Origin: Streptococcaceae bacterium
Lineage (GTDB): Bacteria > Bacillota > Bacilli > Lactobacillales > Streptococcaceae
DNA length: 64,000 bases
Direction: 5' to 3'
Assembly (NCBI GenBank): GCA_031254115.1
Contig: JAIRUZ010000032.1
Location: 1-64,000, forward strand
In this document: positions 1-9,599 of the stretch, one piece after another
Position numbering within the stretch: position 1 is the first letter of the stretch
How the letters are laid out: each line of letters starts with the position of its first letter
Notes under the pieces: generated by a model
Database searches by the model: none
What the model was told of the DNA's origin: nothing
Seen by the model: only the letters and a program-made list of their open reading frames with translations
Position numbers and translations under genes: made by a program

Positions 1-108
1 CGCCTTGTGCGCCTTGTGCGCCTTGTGCGCCTTGTGCGCCTTGTGCGCCTTGTGCGCCTTGTGCGCCTTGTGCGCCTTGTGCGCCTTGTGCGCCTTGTGC
101 GCCTTGCG
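1..108 (-). repeat. 9-bp tandem repeat encoding Gly-Ala-Gln collagen-like triplets
   Basis: The unit CGCCTTGTG (plus strand) repeats 11 times without a mismatch from position 1 to 99. A twelfth, variant copy (CGCCTTGCG) ends at 108. On the coding strand this reads (Gly-Ala-Gln)n after a Gly-Pro-Gln. The array continues past the window edge, so its true copy number is unknown. The unit is a multiple of three, so copy-number change would alter protein length but not frame. Confidence 0.97.
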
Positions 109-3100
109 GACCAGTCGCTAATTCTTTAACGGTGACAACTTGTGTACTAGAAACTGTTTCTGGAAGACCCGTTACTGGATTTGTGTAGCTTAATGTATAG
201 ACAACACCATACGTGCCTACCGTTGTCGTATCTACGTTTGAGCTAACAGAAATCGTGCCTGGGAAGTGAGAAACTGAACCTGTCGATGTCGTTACCGTCG
301 GATAAGTAACTGAAGCTGGTGATGGCGCTGGAGTAAAGCTATCACCTACTGTCAGCACAACATTTGCTGGAGCCGCAATCGTTGGTGCTGTATAAGTTGC
401 TGACTCTGGTGTATCTACTGCTTGTGAACTAGCTGCATTAGTCGTGTAAACATATGTCACGTTGATTGGTGTCGTTTGTGCGCTACCATCTGAGAGCGTT
501 GTCAATTGGAAAGCTTGGTCAGACGTGAGACCCGCAACTTGCACTGCATTGCTTGGTGTCGTTGTCAATGTATAACCAGCAATTGTAAGAGGTGTCGTTG
601 TGTAACCAGCGTTTACATCAGCAACTGGGAGTGTCGTTTGAGGTGCAATTACTGCGCCATTTGCATCAACATAGTTGACGAGGACAGTTCCTGGAACAGG
701 AAGAACGACTGCTGGGTTCGAGATAATTGTTGGAATTGCAAGTGAAACGCTTGCCATGTTAGAAGCTGTCACCGAGCGAGCAAGTGGGCTTGCAGCAAGT
801 GCCGTCGAAGTTGTAGAAACTGGTGAGAAACTGTAATGTGCTTGCAATGTTACGTTTTGAAGGTTTGTACCGTCAAATGTCACAACTGAATTTGCATACA
901 AGTTACCAAGGCTATCAACTGATGATTGCACCGTAACAGGAGAGCCAACAAAAGCACCTGTATCTTTATTAACCAATTGAATCGTCAGGTTTTGTTTCGT
1001 GCCAGCATCAGCAACGTCATTTTCAACGTGTACTTCAACAATCGCTTTCTGGTTTGGTGATGCGTTGAAGCTGCCCCCACCGCTGTAGAAGTTCAGCAAT
1101 TGACCAACTCCCTGCGCCACGTGTACCACATTCGTTGACGTCACTGTGTTACCTGCGGCGTCTGTATACGTATAAACAGCGCTTTGGTCGCTTGGAGCTG
1201 TTGTTGGAACATTAGAGATTGTGACTGCGTTTGCATTACCGGCTGTGCCGTCAGTGTTGACAACAGATGTCACACCATTTGCGGCTGCAACTGTGCTACC
1301 TACCCAAACTGTTTGTGGTTTTGTTGTCAGTGACAACTGATTTTGTACTGGCGCTGCATTGACTGTAACAACGACGAAGTTAGATGCTCCTACTTTACCT
1401 GAAACAGGATCTTTATAGTAGTAAGCCACATTGTACTGACCAGCTGTTGTCGCCTTGCCGCTTGCATCAAGTGGAAGGGCGCTGTAATCAGCAACGAGGT
1501 TTGGATTGCCCCAAGTGACTGCATTGCCTTCTGAGTCTGTGCCTGAAACGTAGTTACCTGCTGGATTATACCATTGGCCTACTGTCATTACTGTGTTTTG
1601 AGCTGTCAGCACTGGAGAAGCAACATCATTTACTGTAACAACTGCAACATTGGAAGCAATCGGATTGCCCGCAGAGTCTTTAATTGTGTAGTAAACGTTG
1701 TATTGGTTAGGATTAAGTGAGCCTGATCCGCCAGAAGTCAACGCCGCTGCAGTCACATTACCGTTTGCATCAACTGGGATGAATTGGAACGCGCCTGTCG
1801 TGTTGTTGACCATGTTAGTATTTGGATTTGCTGCGTCAAAACCGACTGGTGTTACTTGATTAAGTGTGATTGTTGTGCCATCGCTGTTGACACCACCAAC
1901 AAAGCTGTTCTTGATAGCGTCAGCAAGAGCTTCGCCAACTTTCAGCGTTGAATTTGTAGCTGTCAGCGTGGCTGTATCAGGGGCTGCGACTACATTCACG
2001 AGAGCTACGTTTGATGAAATGCGGTTGCCGGCTGAATCAACAACATTGTATGACACTTGGTAAGAGCCAACTGTTGTTGCTTTTCCGTCAGCCGTCTGTG
2101 GAATAGCGCTGAAGCCAACTGGGTTGACTTGCGTCACTGTCAGCGCGTGGCCAAGTGTATTTTGTCCGCTGACAAAGTTTGCAGCTGGATCAATTGTGTC
2201 ACCTACTTGGATAGTGACGTCTTTAGCTACGAGATTAGCCGTATCTACGTTGTCAGCATACTGGTAAACAACCGTAGTGTTTTGAGTTGCTTGCGGTACA
2301 CCGTTGACAAGCGATGGCGTTACAGCAAATGTTTCAGGAACATACATACCATTTGCCTCAGCGCCTGTAACCGCTGGTTGGCCTGCGTAGTAGTAGTTCT
2401 CTTTGGCAAGGTTAGTTGCGATTTCAGTTGATGGATCTTGAGCCGTAAAGCCAACTGTTACAGAAGCGCGGCCTGTGTAAGTGAAGTTGATTGGGCTTGC
2501 TTGGATAAGCGTACCAACAGCTGAAGAAATGCCATTTGCAAGTCCTTTGACTGTATCAATCACGCCTGTTCCGACAGCACTTACAGTCTTGTTCCAGTTG
2601 CTAACAATACCGTAAACTGTATTCTGAACAAAACCAACTACACCATTCAAAACACCTGTTACAACGCCACCAATGATTGAGCTGTTAGAAAGCCAATCCA
2701 GATTTTGATAAGGCTTGAACAAGTCCACAAGTGAGCTTGGCAGCGTTACCATTTCTTGGAGCGTTACGACAAGTTTCGTTGTCAACGCATTGACTTTACG
2801 TGCAATATCGTTTGTCAGCGCTGTCGCGTTTCCGTGAGCGCCGCCATTGATGGTGTATTGACCGTTAGAACCTGTTGTAACAGGAGCTAGGAAGTTTTCA
2901 GTCCAAGCACCGCTGAACATGTTGCCTGCATCTGACAAGTTGTGTGCAATATCAGCTGCGATTTGGCCTGCTGCAGATGCATTTTTAGCGTATTCGCTAA
3001 CGATGTTTGTCAGCGTGTCAAGTGTTCCTTGGAGCATTTGTCCAAATTGATCCAAGCCGCTAATCAAGCTGCTTGTGAAGTTAGCGCCGCCAAGCCATTG

Positions 3101-4582
3101 ACCGATTGTCTGTCCCAAAATGTTAATAGAAAGAACTGAGCCAACCGCATCTGCAAGAATTGTACCTGTACCGTTCAAGAATGCGCTGAGAGACAAATTG
3201 CCGTCGCCAGTTCCCACATGTCTATCCGCAAGGAAACCGTGAATAACGCCTGCGACCATATCTGTGACCGAGCTGATATTAATCAGACCGCCAGTCACAG
3301 TGCTCACAGCGTCAGCAATGCCGTTAGCAATAAAGCTAACAACGTCACCATTGAGCAGGTTTGTTACGCCGTTCAACAAATCAGCAAAGGCATTGTTGAT
3401 TACTTTAACAACATCCGCAACAGCAGCATCAAGGTTACCCACGACGCTAGCAATTGCATTTTTCACAGCTGACGTTGCGCTTGGATTAAGCGTGTACTGG
3501 ATAGAAACGAGCGCATTGTTGCCAGGTGCAGTTCCTGTGATATAACCAGCCGTATTGCCGTCGCCAGCATTGAAGTTCGCTTGAAGCGTTGAAATAGCAG
3601 CAGCAACATTTGCCATTTCTGCCTGTGCGCTGATCATCGTTGCCAAATCAGCATAAGAATGCGTTTGGTTGTAAGCCGCTGATGCAGCTGATGCTGCGTT
3701 TGAGAGACCTGCAATCTGAACGCTGTAAGATGAAGCAGCTGAGATCATTGAGCTGTAAGCAGATGCTACCTCGCTCGTTGATGCAAAGCTAGAGCTTGTC
3801 AATGTTGGTGTGTTTTCATTCAAGACGATGAATGAGCCGCCTGCTGTTTGGGCTGCCGCTTCGCCTTGGTTGACAACAACATTTCCGCCGCCATCTTTAG
3901 CTGCTTGATACGTGACTGCAACACTTGCAATCGAAAGACCAGCCGTTGTCAAATCGCCAGGAGCTTGAACTGTCCATTGATAGCCATTGCCTGTTGTTTC
4001 AAGAAGCGTGCCTGTAAGTGAGTTAATCTGTTTAACGTCAAACGCTGCAGATGATGTAGCACCAGAACCCGCTTGAATAGCGCCATTGCTGTTGAGCAAT
4101 GTTGAGCTTGTCGTGCTGAGGTTCCATTGCGCTGCAGTTGATGAATCAACTGTGTTTGATACAGTTGCATTAACCGCGTAAGAGCCGTTCGTGTTTTCTG
4201 TATTGTTTGTCTCAGCTGTCCCGTTGCTGAGGGTCGTGCCGTCTTGCAAAAGTGCTTCTGACGTGAGGGACGTGTTGACAGAATCAGAAATAGCATTGTT
4301 TGAAGCTGCTACTGAGTTGGCATAAGATGCATTATCCGTACCTGCGGCTGCGTCTGATCCGAGGCTACCCGTTGCGGTATTGTTCGTTCCGACAACATTG
4401 GCGTCCCCTGCAGCTGCAGTTTGTTGTGACAAAATTTGACCATCAGCATTCGCTGTGACTGTTGAAAGTGCTGCGCCACCGGCAACAGCTGCTACTAACG
4501 CAGATGCGTAGAGCCAGCTTTTACCCGATTTCCATGAACGGAAATTGGCGTTTTTTGTCTGGTTTTCATTTTTGTTAACCAT
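1..4582 (-). CDS. Large secreted adhesin with KxYKxGKxW-type signal peptide and collagen-like repeats, C-terminus cut by window edge
   Basis: The reading frame is open from an ATG at 4582 to the window edge (at least 1527 codons). The ORF track misses it because no stop lies in the window. The start has a good ribosome site (AAAGGAGAG). The N-terminus carries RSWKSGKSW, the motif of long signal peptides on glycosylated serine-rich adhesins, then a hydrophobic Ala/Val segment and a likely cleavage site after TANA. About 700 Ala/Ser/Asn-rich residues follow, then Ig-like repeats with the pattern 'TV..G......N.V.G' (about residues 770-1130). A MucBP-like domain ([14 protein letters not shown], about 1300-1380) comes next, then a GPQ-(GAQ)n collagen-like tail. 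The wall anchor, if any, lies outside the window. Known for the family: export by SecA2/SecY2 and O-glycosylation. The two glycosyltransferases just upstream fit that. Adhesion is inferred. Confidence 0.85.
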   Translation of the reverse strand, partial: MVNKNENQTKNANFRSWKSGKSWLYASALVAAVAGGAALSTVTANADGQILSQQTAAAGDANVVGTNNTATGSLGSDAAAGTDNASYANSVAASNNAISDSVNTSLTSEALLQDGTTLSNGTAETNNTENTNGSYAVNATVSNTVDSSTAAQWNLSTTSSTLLNSNGAIQAGSGATSSAAFDVKQINSLTGTLLETTGNGYQWTVQAPGDLTTAGLSIASVAVTYQAAKDGGGNVVVNQGEAAAQTAGGSFIVLNENTPTLTSSSFASTSEVASAYSSMISAASSYSVQIAGLSNAASAASAAYNQTHSYADLATMISAQAEMANVAAAISTLQANFNAGDGNTAGYITGTAPGNNALVSIQYTLNPSATSAVKNAIASVVGNLDAAVADVVKVINNAFADLLNGVTNLLNGDVVSFIANGIADAVSTVTGGLINISSVTDMVAGVIHGFLADRHVGTGDGNLSLSAFLNGTGTILADAVGSVLSINILGQTIGQWLGGANFTSSLISGLDQFGQMLQGTLDTLTNIVSEYAKNASAAGQIAADIAHNLSDAGNMFSGAWTENFLAPVTTGSNGQYTINGGAHGNATALTNDIARKVNALTTKLVVTLQEMVTLPSSLVDLFKPYQNLDWLSNSSIIGGVVTGVLNGVVGFVQNTVYGIVSNWNKTVSAVGTGVIDTVKGLANGISSAVGTLIQASPINFTYTGRASVTVGFTAQDPSTEIATNLAKENYYYAGQPAVTGAEANGMYVPETFAVTPSLVNGVPQATQNTTVVYQYADNVDTANLVAKDVTIQVGDTIDPAANFVSGQNTLGHALTVTQVNPVGFSAIPQTADGKATTVGSYQVSYNVVDSAGNRISSNVALVNVVAAPDTATLTATNSTLKVGEALADAIKNSFVGGVNSDGTTITLNQVTPVGFDAANPNTNMVNNTTGAFQFIPVDANGNVTAAALTSGGSGSLNPNQYNVYYTIKDSAGNPIASNVAVVTVNDVASPVLTAQNTVMTVGQWYNPAGNYVSGTDSEGNAVTWGNPNLVADYSALPLDASGKATTAGQYNVAYYYKDPVSGKVGASNFVVVTVNAAPVQNQLSLTTKPQTVWVGSTVAAANGVTSVVNTDGTAGNANAVTISNVPTTAPSDQSAVYTYTDAAGNTVTSTNVVHVAQGVGQLLNFYSGGGSFNASPNQKAIVEVHVENDVADAGTKQNLTIQLVNKDTGAFVGSPVTVQSSVDSLGNLYANSVVTFDGTNLQNVTLQAHYSFSPVSTTSTALAASPLARSVTASNMASVSLAIPTIISNPAVVLPVPGTVLVNYVDANGAVIAPQTTLPVADVNAGYTTTPLTIAGYTLTTTPSNAVQVAGLTSDQAFQLTTLSDGSAQTTPINVTYVYTTNAASSQAVDTPESATYTAPTIAAPANVVLTVGDSFTPAPSPASVTYPTVTTSTGSVSHFPGTISVSSNVDTTTVGTYGVVYTLSYTNPVTGLPETVSSTQVVTVKELATGPQGAQGAQGAQGAQGAQGAQGAQGAQGAQGAQGAQG

Positions 4583-4627
4583 AAACTCTCCTTTTTGTGA
4601 TGTTTACAAATAAACTTTACGAAGTCA

Positions 4628-4656
4628 ATTTTAACACCTTTTAAAATTAATGTCAA
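4628..4656 (-). promoter_or_regulatory. Sigma-A promoter of the adhesin gene
   Basis: On the minus strand TTGACA (4651-4656) and TAAAAT (4628-4633) are separated by exactly 17 bp. Transcription would start about 40 nt before the adhesin ATG. This is a near-consensus vegetative promoter. Confidence 0.8.
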
Positions 4657-4664
4657 CACTTTTA

Positions 4665-4689
4665 AGTTACTTTTATGTTAAAAGTAACT
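4665..4689. promoter_or_regulatory. Perfect inverted repeat just upstream of the adhesin -35 box
   Basis: AGTTACTTTTA and TAAAAGTAACT are perfect 11-bp arms around a 3-bp centre. The repeat ends 8 bp upstream of the -35 hexamer. Its position suits an activator or repressor operator. It has no T-run in either direction that would make it an obvious terminator. The regulator is unknown. Confidence 0.55.
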
Positions 4690-4763
4690 AAAGCGTTTTT
4701 GTACATTTCCTTTTATTTTGTTCAATTTCCTTTAAAAGAGGCGAAATCCGCATGCTGACAACT

Positions 4764-4834
4764 AAAAAATCCGATTAGCCATGCTGCCGTTCGGAATTTT
4801 TTAATTTTCTATTTCTGTCAGCGCTGACAGAATT
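4764..4834 (-). terminator. Terminator region after the glycosyltransferase pair
   Basis: On the minus strand, an imperfect hairpin with AAATTCCGA and TCGGATTTTTT arms (4764-4802) has the form of an intrinsic terminator. Just upstream of it in the transcript is a second palindrome, CTGTCAGCGCTGACAG (4815-4830), a copy of the dispersed repeat described elsewhere. Together they probably end the transcript of the two glycosyltransferase genes. Confidence 0.6.
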
Positions 4835-6477
4835 TATTTTTGAGGCATTTGGTTGCCAAGACCTTCGGTCACGTCAGGCGTGTAGTGAATCGCTTTTTTC
4901 TTGGCGTCATCAAGCAATTGCCGCCACGCTTTCCAGACATTTTTCTCCGAATAACGCTCTGACAGCTCGTAAGACTTGTCAGACATCGCTTGCAGCTTGT
5001 CAGCGTCCTTGAAAAGTTCCACGAAATACGCCGCCATCTTCTCAATCAGCGGCTCAATCTCCGCCGTATTTTTTCCGTAAGGAATGATATAGCCATTTTC
5101 GCCGTCAACCGTCAGCTCGTTCGGCCCGTAATTCACGTCCCACGTCACGCCAACCATACCGTGCGAATACGCCTCCATCATCGACAAATTGAAACCTTCC
5201 ATAATAGAAGCAAGCGCATAAATCTGGTGATTGGCCTGAACGTCGCCTGGATTTGCCGTGTAATCATGCTGCTCAATCGCGTCTTTGAGGCCGTATTTTT
5301 CAATCGCTTCATTAATTTTCTTCATGGCAATATCATTGTCACGGTGATCCACATAACCGTAAATCGTCAAATTAATGTCAGGAATTTCTTTTTTCGCAAT
5401 CCCGACCGCCATTGCAATCTCGCCAATGCGTTTTTCAGGCGCGACACGCGCGGTAACGAGCACGCTGTGTTGCTTGCGCGCTGACATCGGCAAGCGCTCT
5501 TCTTCAAAAACAGCATTTGGAATGACGCCAACAGGAATGGTAAACATTTTTGTTTGAGGTGCAAATCGCGCCTTGACATCTTGTGTTTGCTTCTCTGTCG
5601 CAGAAACGATGGCATCATAACGATTGGCATTTGTCAGCCCATATTCATAGAAATTATTCATGACGGAATGCATCGTGTCTTGTGCATCGCCCGCGTGCGA
5701 ATTGTGCAAATGATAAACACTGTAAATCGGACGCTCCATCACGGTCACTGCCCAATCCGCAAGGTGCGAACGATCCAGTACAAAAACGCTCAGCTTCTTG
5801 TCATCCCAATAATCCGCGTTGATACGATTGAGGAAATGCAGCGTCAGCTCTTCTATGGTAGAAAACGTATAAACCGCTTGGTCTTCTATCAGCCGCCAGC
5901 CCGCTTTGTCATATTTTCCATTGTTGTAAAAGCGGTTGTACGTCTCAAGCACGGGCTTTCCGTCAATATCCCACCAAATTTCTGAGCCGATTTTGTTGTC
6001 TGGTGTGTAAAATTGCGACAGCGTCATAAAGCCACGAAAATCGTAATGATCCACGCGGTAAAGATTGCCAAAGCCATCAAACTTCTCGACCATTGACACG
6101 CGCTCATGTTCATCTTCCGTAAACCAGCGCACACGTGCCAAAAAGACATCGCGCTCGCCCACTTTTCGCAGCACTTGATACAATTTTTCTTGCTCATTTT
6201 TGCTGTAAATCACGTTGGGATAAGAAAAATCAAGGTCTACGACGCGCACGATTTTGTCTTCAACTTGCTCTGTTTTTTGGAAATAATCAAACATAGCAAG
6301 CGTTTCTGAGGGGCTCACGCCCACTTTATTCAGCCAAAAATGCAGGCGCGGATTCCACTCGCGAAAGACGAGCTTAAACGGCTCATTGTTGTCACGGAAA
6401 AGTTCTGCACGCTTAAGCTGTGCGTGCTCAATTCCTGAATTTTTTTCGTTAAACGACGAATTGATAAAAAAGTTCAT
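4834..6477 (-). CDS. Adhesin-type glycosyltransferase (GtfA/SdgB-like, GT4), second of a pair
   Basis: This is a GT-B fold enzyme expected to add sugar to serine-rich adhesins in the cytoplasm before export. The start MNFFINSSF...SGIEHAQLKRAELF is typical of the GtfA/SdgA/SdgB/TarM-like group. It is followed by a beta-rich middle (the family's acceptor-binding insertion) and a C-terminal GT4 half. The GT4 half has the EX7E motif EGFNLSMME at about residues 427-435. Length (547 aa) is slightly above the usual 500. It lies 9 nt after its paralogue, 250 bp upstream of the adhesin and on the same strand. That context supports the adhesin as substrate. The sugar is not predictable. Confidence 0.82.
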   Translation of the reverse strand: MNFFINSSFNEKNSGIEHAQLKRAELFRDNNEPFKLVFREWNPRLHFWLNKVGVSPSETLAMFDYFQKTEQVEDKIVRVVDLDFSYPNVIYSKNEQEKLYQVLRKVGERDVFLARVRWFTEDEHERVSMVEKFDGFGNLYRVDHYDFRGFMTLSQFYTPDNKIGSEIWWDIDGKPVLETYNRFYNNGKYDKAGWRLIEDQAVYTFSTIEELTLHFLNRINADYWDDKKLSVFVLDRSHLADWAVTVMERPIYSVYHLHNSHAGDAQDTMHSVMNNFYEYGLTNANRYDAIVSATEKQTQDVKARFAPQTKMFTIPVGVIPNAVFEEERLPMSARKQHSVLVTARVAPEKRIGEIAMAVGIAKKEIPDINLTIYGYVDHRDNDIAMKKINEAIEKYGLKDAIEQHDYTANPGDVQANHQIYALASIMEGFNLSMMEAYSHGMVGVTWDVNYGPNELTVDGENGYIIPYGKNTAEIEPLIEKMAAYFVELFKDADKLQAMSDKSYELSERYSEKNVWKAWRQLLDDAKKKAIHYTPDVTEGLGNQMPQK

Positions 6478-6486
6478 AGTGGCTCC

Positions 6487-7995
6487 TTAATCTACAAAGA
6501 GATTTCCTGCAAATGCGTGCGCGGCTTGCCATTTTTCCCACGCATTGTCCGCGTCAAATGTTTTCGCTTTCTCGTAAGCGCCTGTCGAATAATGCGCCAA
6601 ATCGTCTAAAATGGCAAGTGCGGCGTCGGCTGCTTTTTGAGACGCGCCCAATTGCACGAGAGCACCATTTACACCATTTTCAATTTGCTCACGCAAGCCA
6701 TATTTAACATCGTAAGCAACAACAGGAACGCCTGCCGAAAGTGCGTCAAGAACCGTCATACCGAACGCTTCGCCGACAGACGTTGAAAGCGCAAGCGCAG
6801 CACTCTCGAGCTCTGCCTTGTAAACGGCTGGATTGACATAGCCTGCAAATTCAATGAAATCACGCACCTTTTCTTTGGTCGCCAGTTCTTCGATTTTTTG
6901 TTGGCTGTCAGCTGGCGACGCATAGCCCAAGAATTTCAGGCGTGCATTCGGACGTTTTTGATGAATTTTTGCAAAAATCTTGATGACTTCGCTCGTATTT
7001 TTGTCATCCGCCATTCGTCCAAGATAAACAAGCTTGTCAGGCGTGCGTTTGTCAGCGCTGACAGGTTTGTCTACCTCAGAAAACGTATCAGGCACCACAA
7101 GCACATTTTTAAATTTGCTGCCGAGCGCATAAATATCTGCCTGTTGCGCCTCAGTCGGCACCAAAACGCCGTCAAAATGAACGGCCAGTGAATCAAAAAT
7201 AGGCTTCATGTAAGGCGCGACTTGCTTTGGCGCGCCATTTGCTGCATGCGTGGCGTGAAGAAATTGCCATTTGCCGCGAGCGCCTTGAACCATTGAAAAC
7301 GCGGGCGCAAGCGACGGGCGATCATTGATGAAAACAGCGTCTTCCCGAGCTGCAAGCTCGTTGAGAAAGAAAACAAACAGCTGATCCTCGCTGTCAAATT
7401 GCCAGCTTTTCCCTTTGTAATCCAAAACTTTATACATTGACGGCAATACTTGCCCGTTCACATTCATGCGCGCAATTTCAAGGCGCGGCTTACCTGTGCG
7501 GTCAAAGAAAAGCTGCGCGCCGGGCGTGCCATCTGGATGAAAATACTGCGTCGATGATTTGAACCCACGACGATCCCAAATATCTTTCGCTGAAATGCCC
7601 ATCAGATCATTGTAATAGTCAATACTGCCGACAATGCCAACCGTGGCAGGCGCAATCTGCACTTCGGCAATAACTTTGCCCGCATGCCTTACGACTGAAC
7701 GATTGGCATCGATACCCTCGATATGATAGGTATTTTTGTCAATCGCTTCGGCATAGCGCACATCAATGTCCGCCTCGGGCACCTCGACAGTTTCCTGAAA
7801 AAAGTCGTACATGTTCATCACATCTGTCTGCAGAAGCCCCACGCGTCCCGCGTCTCCTCTGAGTTGCGACGAATAATTGCGCGTGAGGATTTTTGCGGGA
7901 ATCCCGTGCGCCTTAAAAAGCTCAAGGCGTTTTAAGGCTGAGAACTCGGTCCCTGAATTGAGCGTGAAAATATTTTCGTTTAAAAAGTAATTCAT
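6487..7995 (-). CDS. Adhesin-type glycosyltransferase (GtfA/SdgA-like, GT4), first of a pair
   Basis: This 502-aa protein shares the N-terminal pattern (MNYFLNEN...NSGTEFSALKRLELF), middle insertion and C-terminal GT4 domain of its downstream neighbour, so the pair arose by duplication. The motif that is normally EX7E reads EAFGMTVLD here (about residues 409-417), with Asp in place of the second Glu. In known two-protein systems one partner can be mainly a chaperone or co-activator. Whether this one is catalytically weaker is inference. It contains one copy of the dispersed palindrome, read as VSADK. It is the first gene after its own promoter and has a GAAGGAAG ribosome site. Confidence 0.8.
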   Translation of the reverse strand: MNYFLNENIFTLNSGTEFSALKRLELFKAHGIPAKILTRNYSSQLRGDAGRVGLLQTDVMNMYDFFQETVEVPEADIDVRYAEAIDKNTYHIEGIDANRSVVRHAGKVIAEVQIAPATVGIVGSIDYYNDLMGISAKDIWDRRGFKSSTQYFHPDGTPGAQLFFDRTGKPRLEIARMNVNGQVLPSMYKVLDYKGKSWQFDSEDQLFVFFLNELAAREDAVFINDRPSLAPAFSMVQGARGKWQFLHATHAANGAPKQVAPYMKPIFDSLAVHFDGVLVPTEAQQADIYALGSKFKNVLVVPDTFSEVDKPVSADKRTPDKLVYLGRMADDKNTSEVIKIFAKIHQKRPNARLKFLGYASPADSQQKIEELATKEKVRDFIEFAGYVNPAVYKAELESAALALSTSVGEAFGMTVLDALSAGVPVVAYDVKYGLREQIENGVNGALVQLGASQKAADAALAILDDLAHYSTGAYEKAKTFDADNAWEKWQAAHAFAGNLFVD

Positions 7996-8025
7996 ACTGC
8001 TTCCTTCTGAAATTGAATTTATTAT

Positions 8026-8054
8026 ATTTTATCAAATTTTGCCCGCATTGACAA
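8026..8054 (-). promoter_or_regulatory. Promoter of the glycosyltransferase pair
   Basis: TTGTCA (8049-8054) and TAAAAT (8026-8031) on the minus strand are separated by 17 bp, about 30 bp before the start of the first glycosyltransferase. Confidence 0.65.
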
Positions 8055-8068
8055 TCATACCAACTGCC

Positions 8069-8776
8069 TTATTTCTCGTGCAAAAACTGTTTTAACGTCA
8101 TTTTTTGTGCATTATATTTGACATACATACCGTTTGAGGCGCGCTTAATCAGCGTCGGCACCGTTTTAACCCCGTACTTCTCACGAATCGGATGCGCCGC
8201 GTCGCTGCCTTCTGTATTTACAAAATACAGCGGCGTTTTGAGCTCTGGAAATTGTTGCGCCATGTGACGCGACCACGGGCACGTTCGACGCCCAAAGAAA
8301 ATAACGGCCGGCTCAAGCAGCGATTCAACGTCCTCAAATTTGAGCGGAAAAAGTCCAGCAACATGGTCATCAAATGCGGCCATATTTTCTGGTGTATCCG
8401 GCACATCAACTTTTTCTCCCATCAGCGTAAATTGATTGCCATCCAAATCCGCGAAGACAAACACATACTGATCGCCGTAAGGCATCAAATCGCTCACCTC
8501 AGGAGCCACAGCTTTTGCCTTTTCGTACAGCTCATCAATGACGCTCGCGCTAAAAAGCAAAACAGGTTTTTTCTCTGCCTGATCTGGCTGCGTTTGGCGA
8601 ATGAAATCAATGTCGTAAAGCTGAAGCGCAGCGCCCGTTTCTCCGTACATAAGCAGCGACGTTTCCGTTCCGCCCAGATCTTCGCGCATGGCTTCTTCAA
8701 AGCCCAATGCCTGCCAAAACTTGCTTGAAGCGTCCACATTTTTGACATAGAGCATGATGGTCATGTCTGTAATCAT
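8069..8776 (-). CDS. VOC (glyoxalase-like) domain fused to a thioredoxin-like domain
   Basis: Residues 1-125 look like a vicinal-oxygen-chelate protein (MLYVKNVDASSKFWQALGF opening, DLDGNQFTLMG close). Residues 155-235 look like thioredoxin, with VIFFGRRTCPWS (Cys166, CxxS in place of CxxC) and the cis-proline loop KTVPTLIK. VOC proteins bind small substrates or drugs. A one-cysteine thioredoxin cannot do a standard dithiol exchange but could work by monothiol chemistry, like a monothiol glutaredoxin or BrxA/B. The gene has a strong AAAGGAG site and stands alone between glycosyltransferases and ecfT. Substrate unknown. Confidence 0.75.
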   Translation of the reverse strand: MITDMTIMLYVKNVDASSKFWQALGFEEAMREDLGGTETSLLMYGETGAALQLYDIDFIRQTQPDQAEKKPVLLFSASVIDELYEKAKAVAPEVSDLMPYGDQYVFVFADLDGNQFTLMGEKVDVPDTPENMAAFDDHVAGLFPLKFEDVESLLEPAVIFFGRRTCPWSRHMAQQFPELKTPLYFVNTEGSDAAHPIREKYGVKTVPTLIKRASNGMYVKYNAQKMTLKQFLHEK

Positions 8777-8800
8777 AAATTTACTCCTTTCAAACCTTTC

Positions 8801-9598
8801 TCACACATATTGCCAAGCAATAAGTGCTGCGGCAACAACGACGAGGCTTAGAACTAATAATGTATCTCGTTTTTTCCATTTGAGGAGGCGATAGCGCGTG
8901 CGGCCGTCGCCGCCTTGGTAGCCGCGAGATTCCATGGCAATCGCGAGATCGTCCGCACGTCTGAACGAACTGACAAACAGCGGAATCAAAATCGGGATGA
9001 CCGATCGAATTTTTTGAATCAAATTGCCTTCGCCGAAATCCATCCCACGCGCTTTTTGCGCATTCATAATCATTGTCGTGTCGTCCATCAGCGTTGGAAT
9101 AAAGCGTAAGCTGATAGAGAGCATCAGCCCGAGCTCGTGCACAGGAACTTTGATTTTTTTGAGCGGCGCAAGGCCTGTCTCAATGCCGTCCGCAAGCGTC
9201 AGAGGCGGGGTTGTCAGCGTTAAGAGCGTTGACATGAAAATAATCAAGACAAAACGAAAGAAAATGTAAATGGCATTGATAATCGAAGACCTGGAAACAG
9301 TTAAAATCCAGAAATGCCAGAGCACAGGCGTTCCAGGCGTAAATAGCATTTGAAAAAGCACCGTGAAGAGAATCAAGCCAATCATCGGTCTGAGCCCTCT
9401 CAAAAAATAAGTCATGCGAATTTTCGAGAGCAAAACGCCCAGAAATGTATACGCAATCAGCAATGCGTAGCCGACCCAGTCAGTTGCCAGAAAAATCACG
9501 AAGACAAACGCAATCATCACGAGGAGTTTTGCGCGCGGATCCATGCGGTGCAGCAACGAATCGCCTGGAATATAGCGGCCCATCAGCATATTTTGCAT
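8801..9598 (-). CDS. ecfT: ECF transporter transmembrane subunit EcfT
   Basis: This is the membrane coupling subunit of a group II energy-coupling-factor transporter, which works with EcfA1/EcfA2 and exchangeable S-components to import vitamins and similar micronutrients. The 265-aa protein has several hydrophobic segments and the two conserved coupling motifs KARGMDFG (about residues 182-190) and ESRGYQGG (about 222-230) that contact the ATPases. It begins 1 nt after ecfA2. No S-component gene is in the window, as expected for group II systems. Confidence 0.95.
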   Translation of the reverse strand: MQNMLMGRYIPGDSLLHRMDPRAKLLVMIAFVFVIFLATDWVGYALLIAYTFLGVLLSKIRMTYFLRGLRPMIGLILFTVLFQMLFTPGTPVLWHFWILTVSRSSIINAIYIFFRFVLIIFMSTLLTLTTPPLTLADGIETGLAPLKKIKVPVHELGLMLSISLRFIPTLMDDTTMIMNAQKARGMDFGEGNLIQKIRSVIPILIPLFVSSFRRADDLAIAMESRGYQGGDGRTRYRLLKWKKRDTLLVLSLVVVAAALIAWQYV

Positions 9599-9599
9599 C

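Noticed and set aside
1-108. CRISPR-like array
   Set aside because: Units are 9 bp, directly joined, without spacers. They code for Gly-Ala-Gln.
506-4296. Plus- and minus-strand ORFs at 506-745, 1866-2063, 2057-2431, 2942-3139, 3218-3545 and 3949-4296
   Set aside because: All are shadows of the long adhesin frame on the minus strand, which the track misses because it has no stop in the window.
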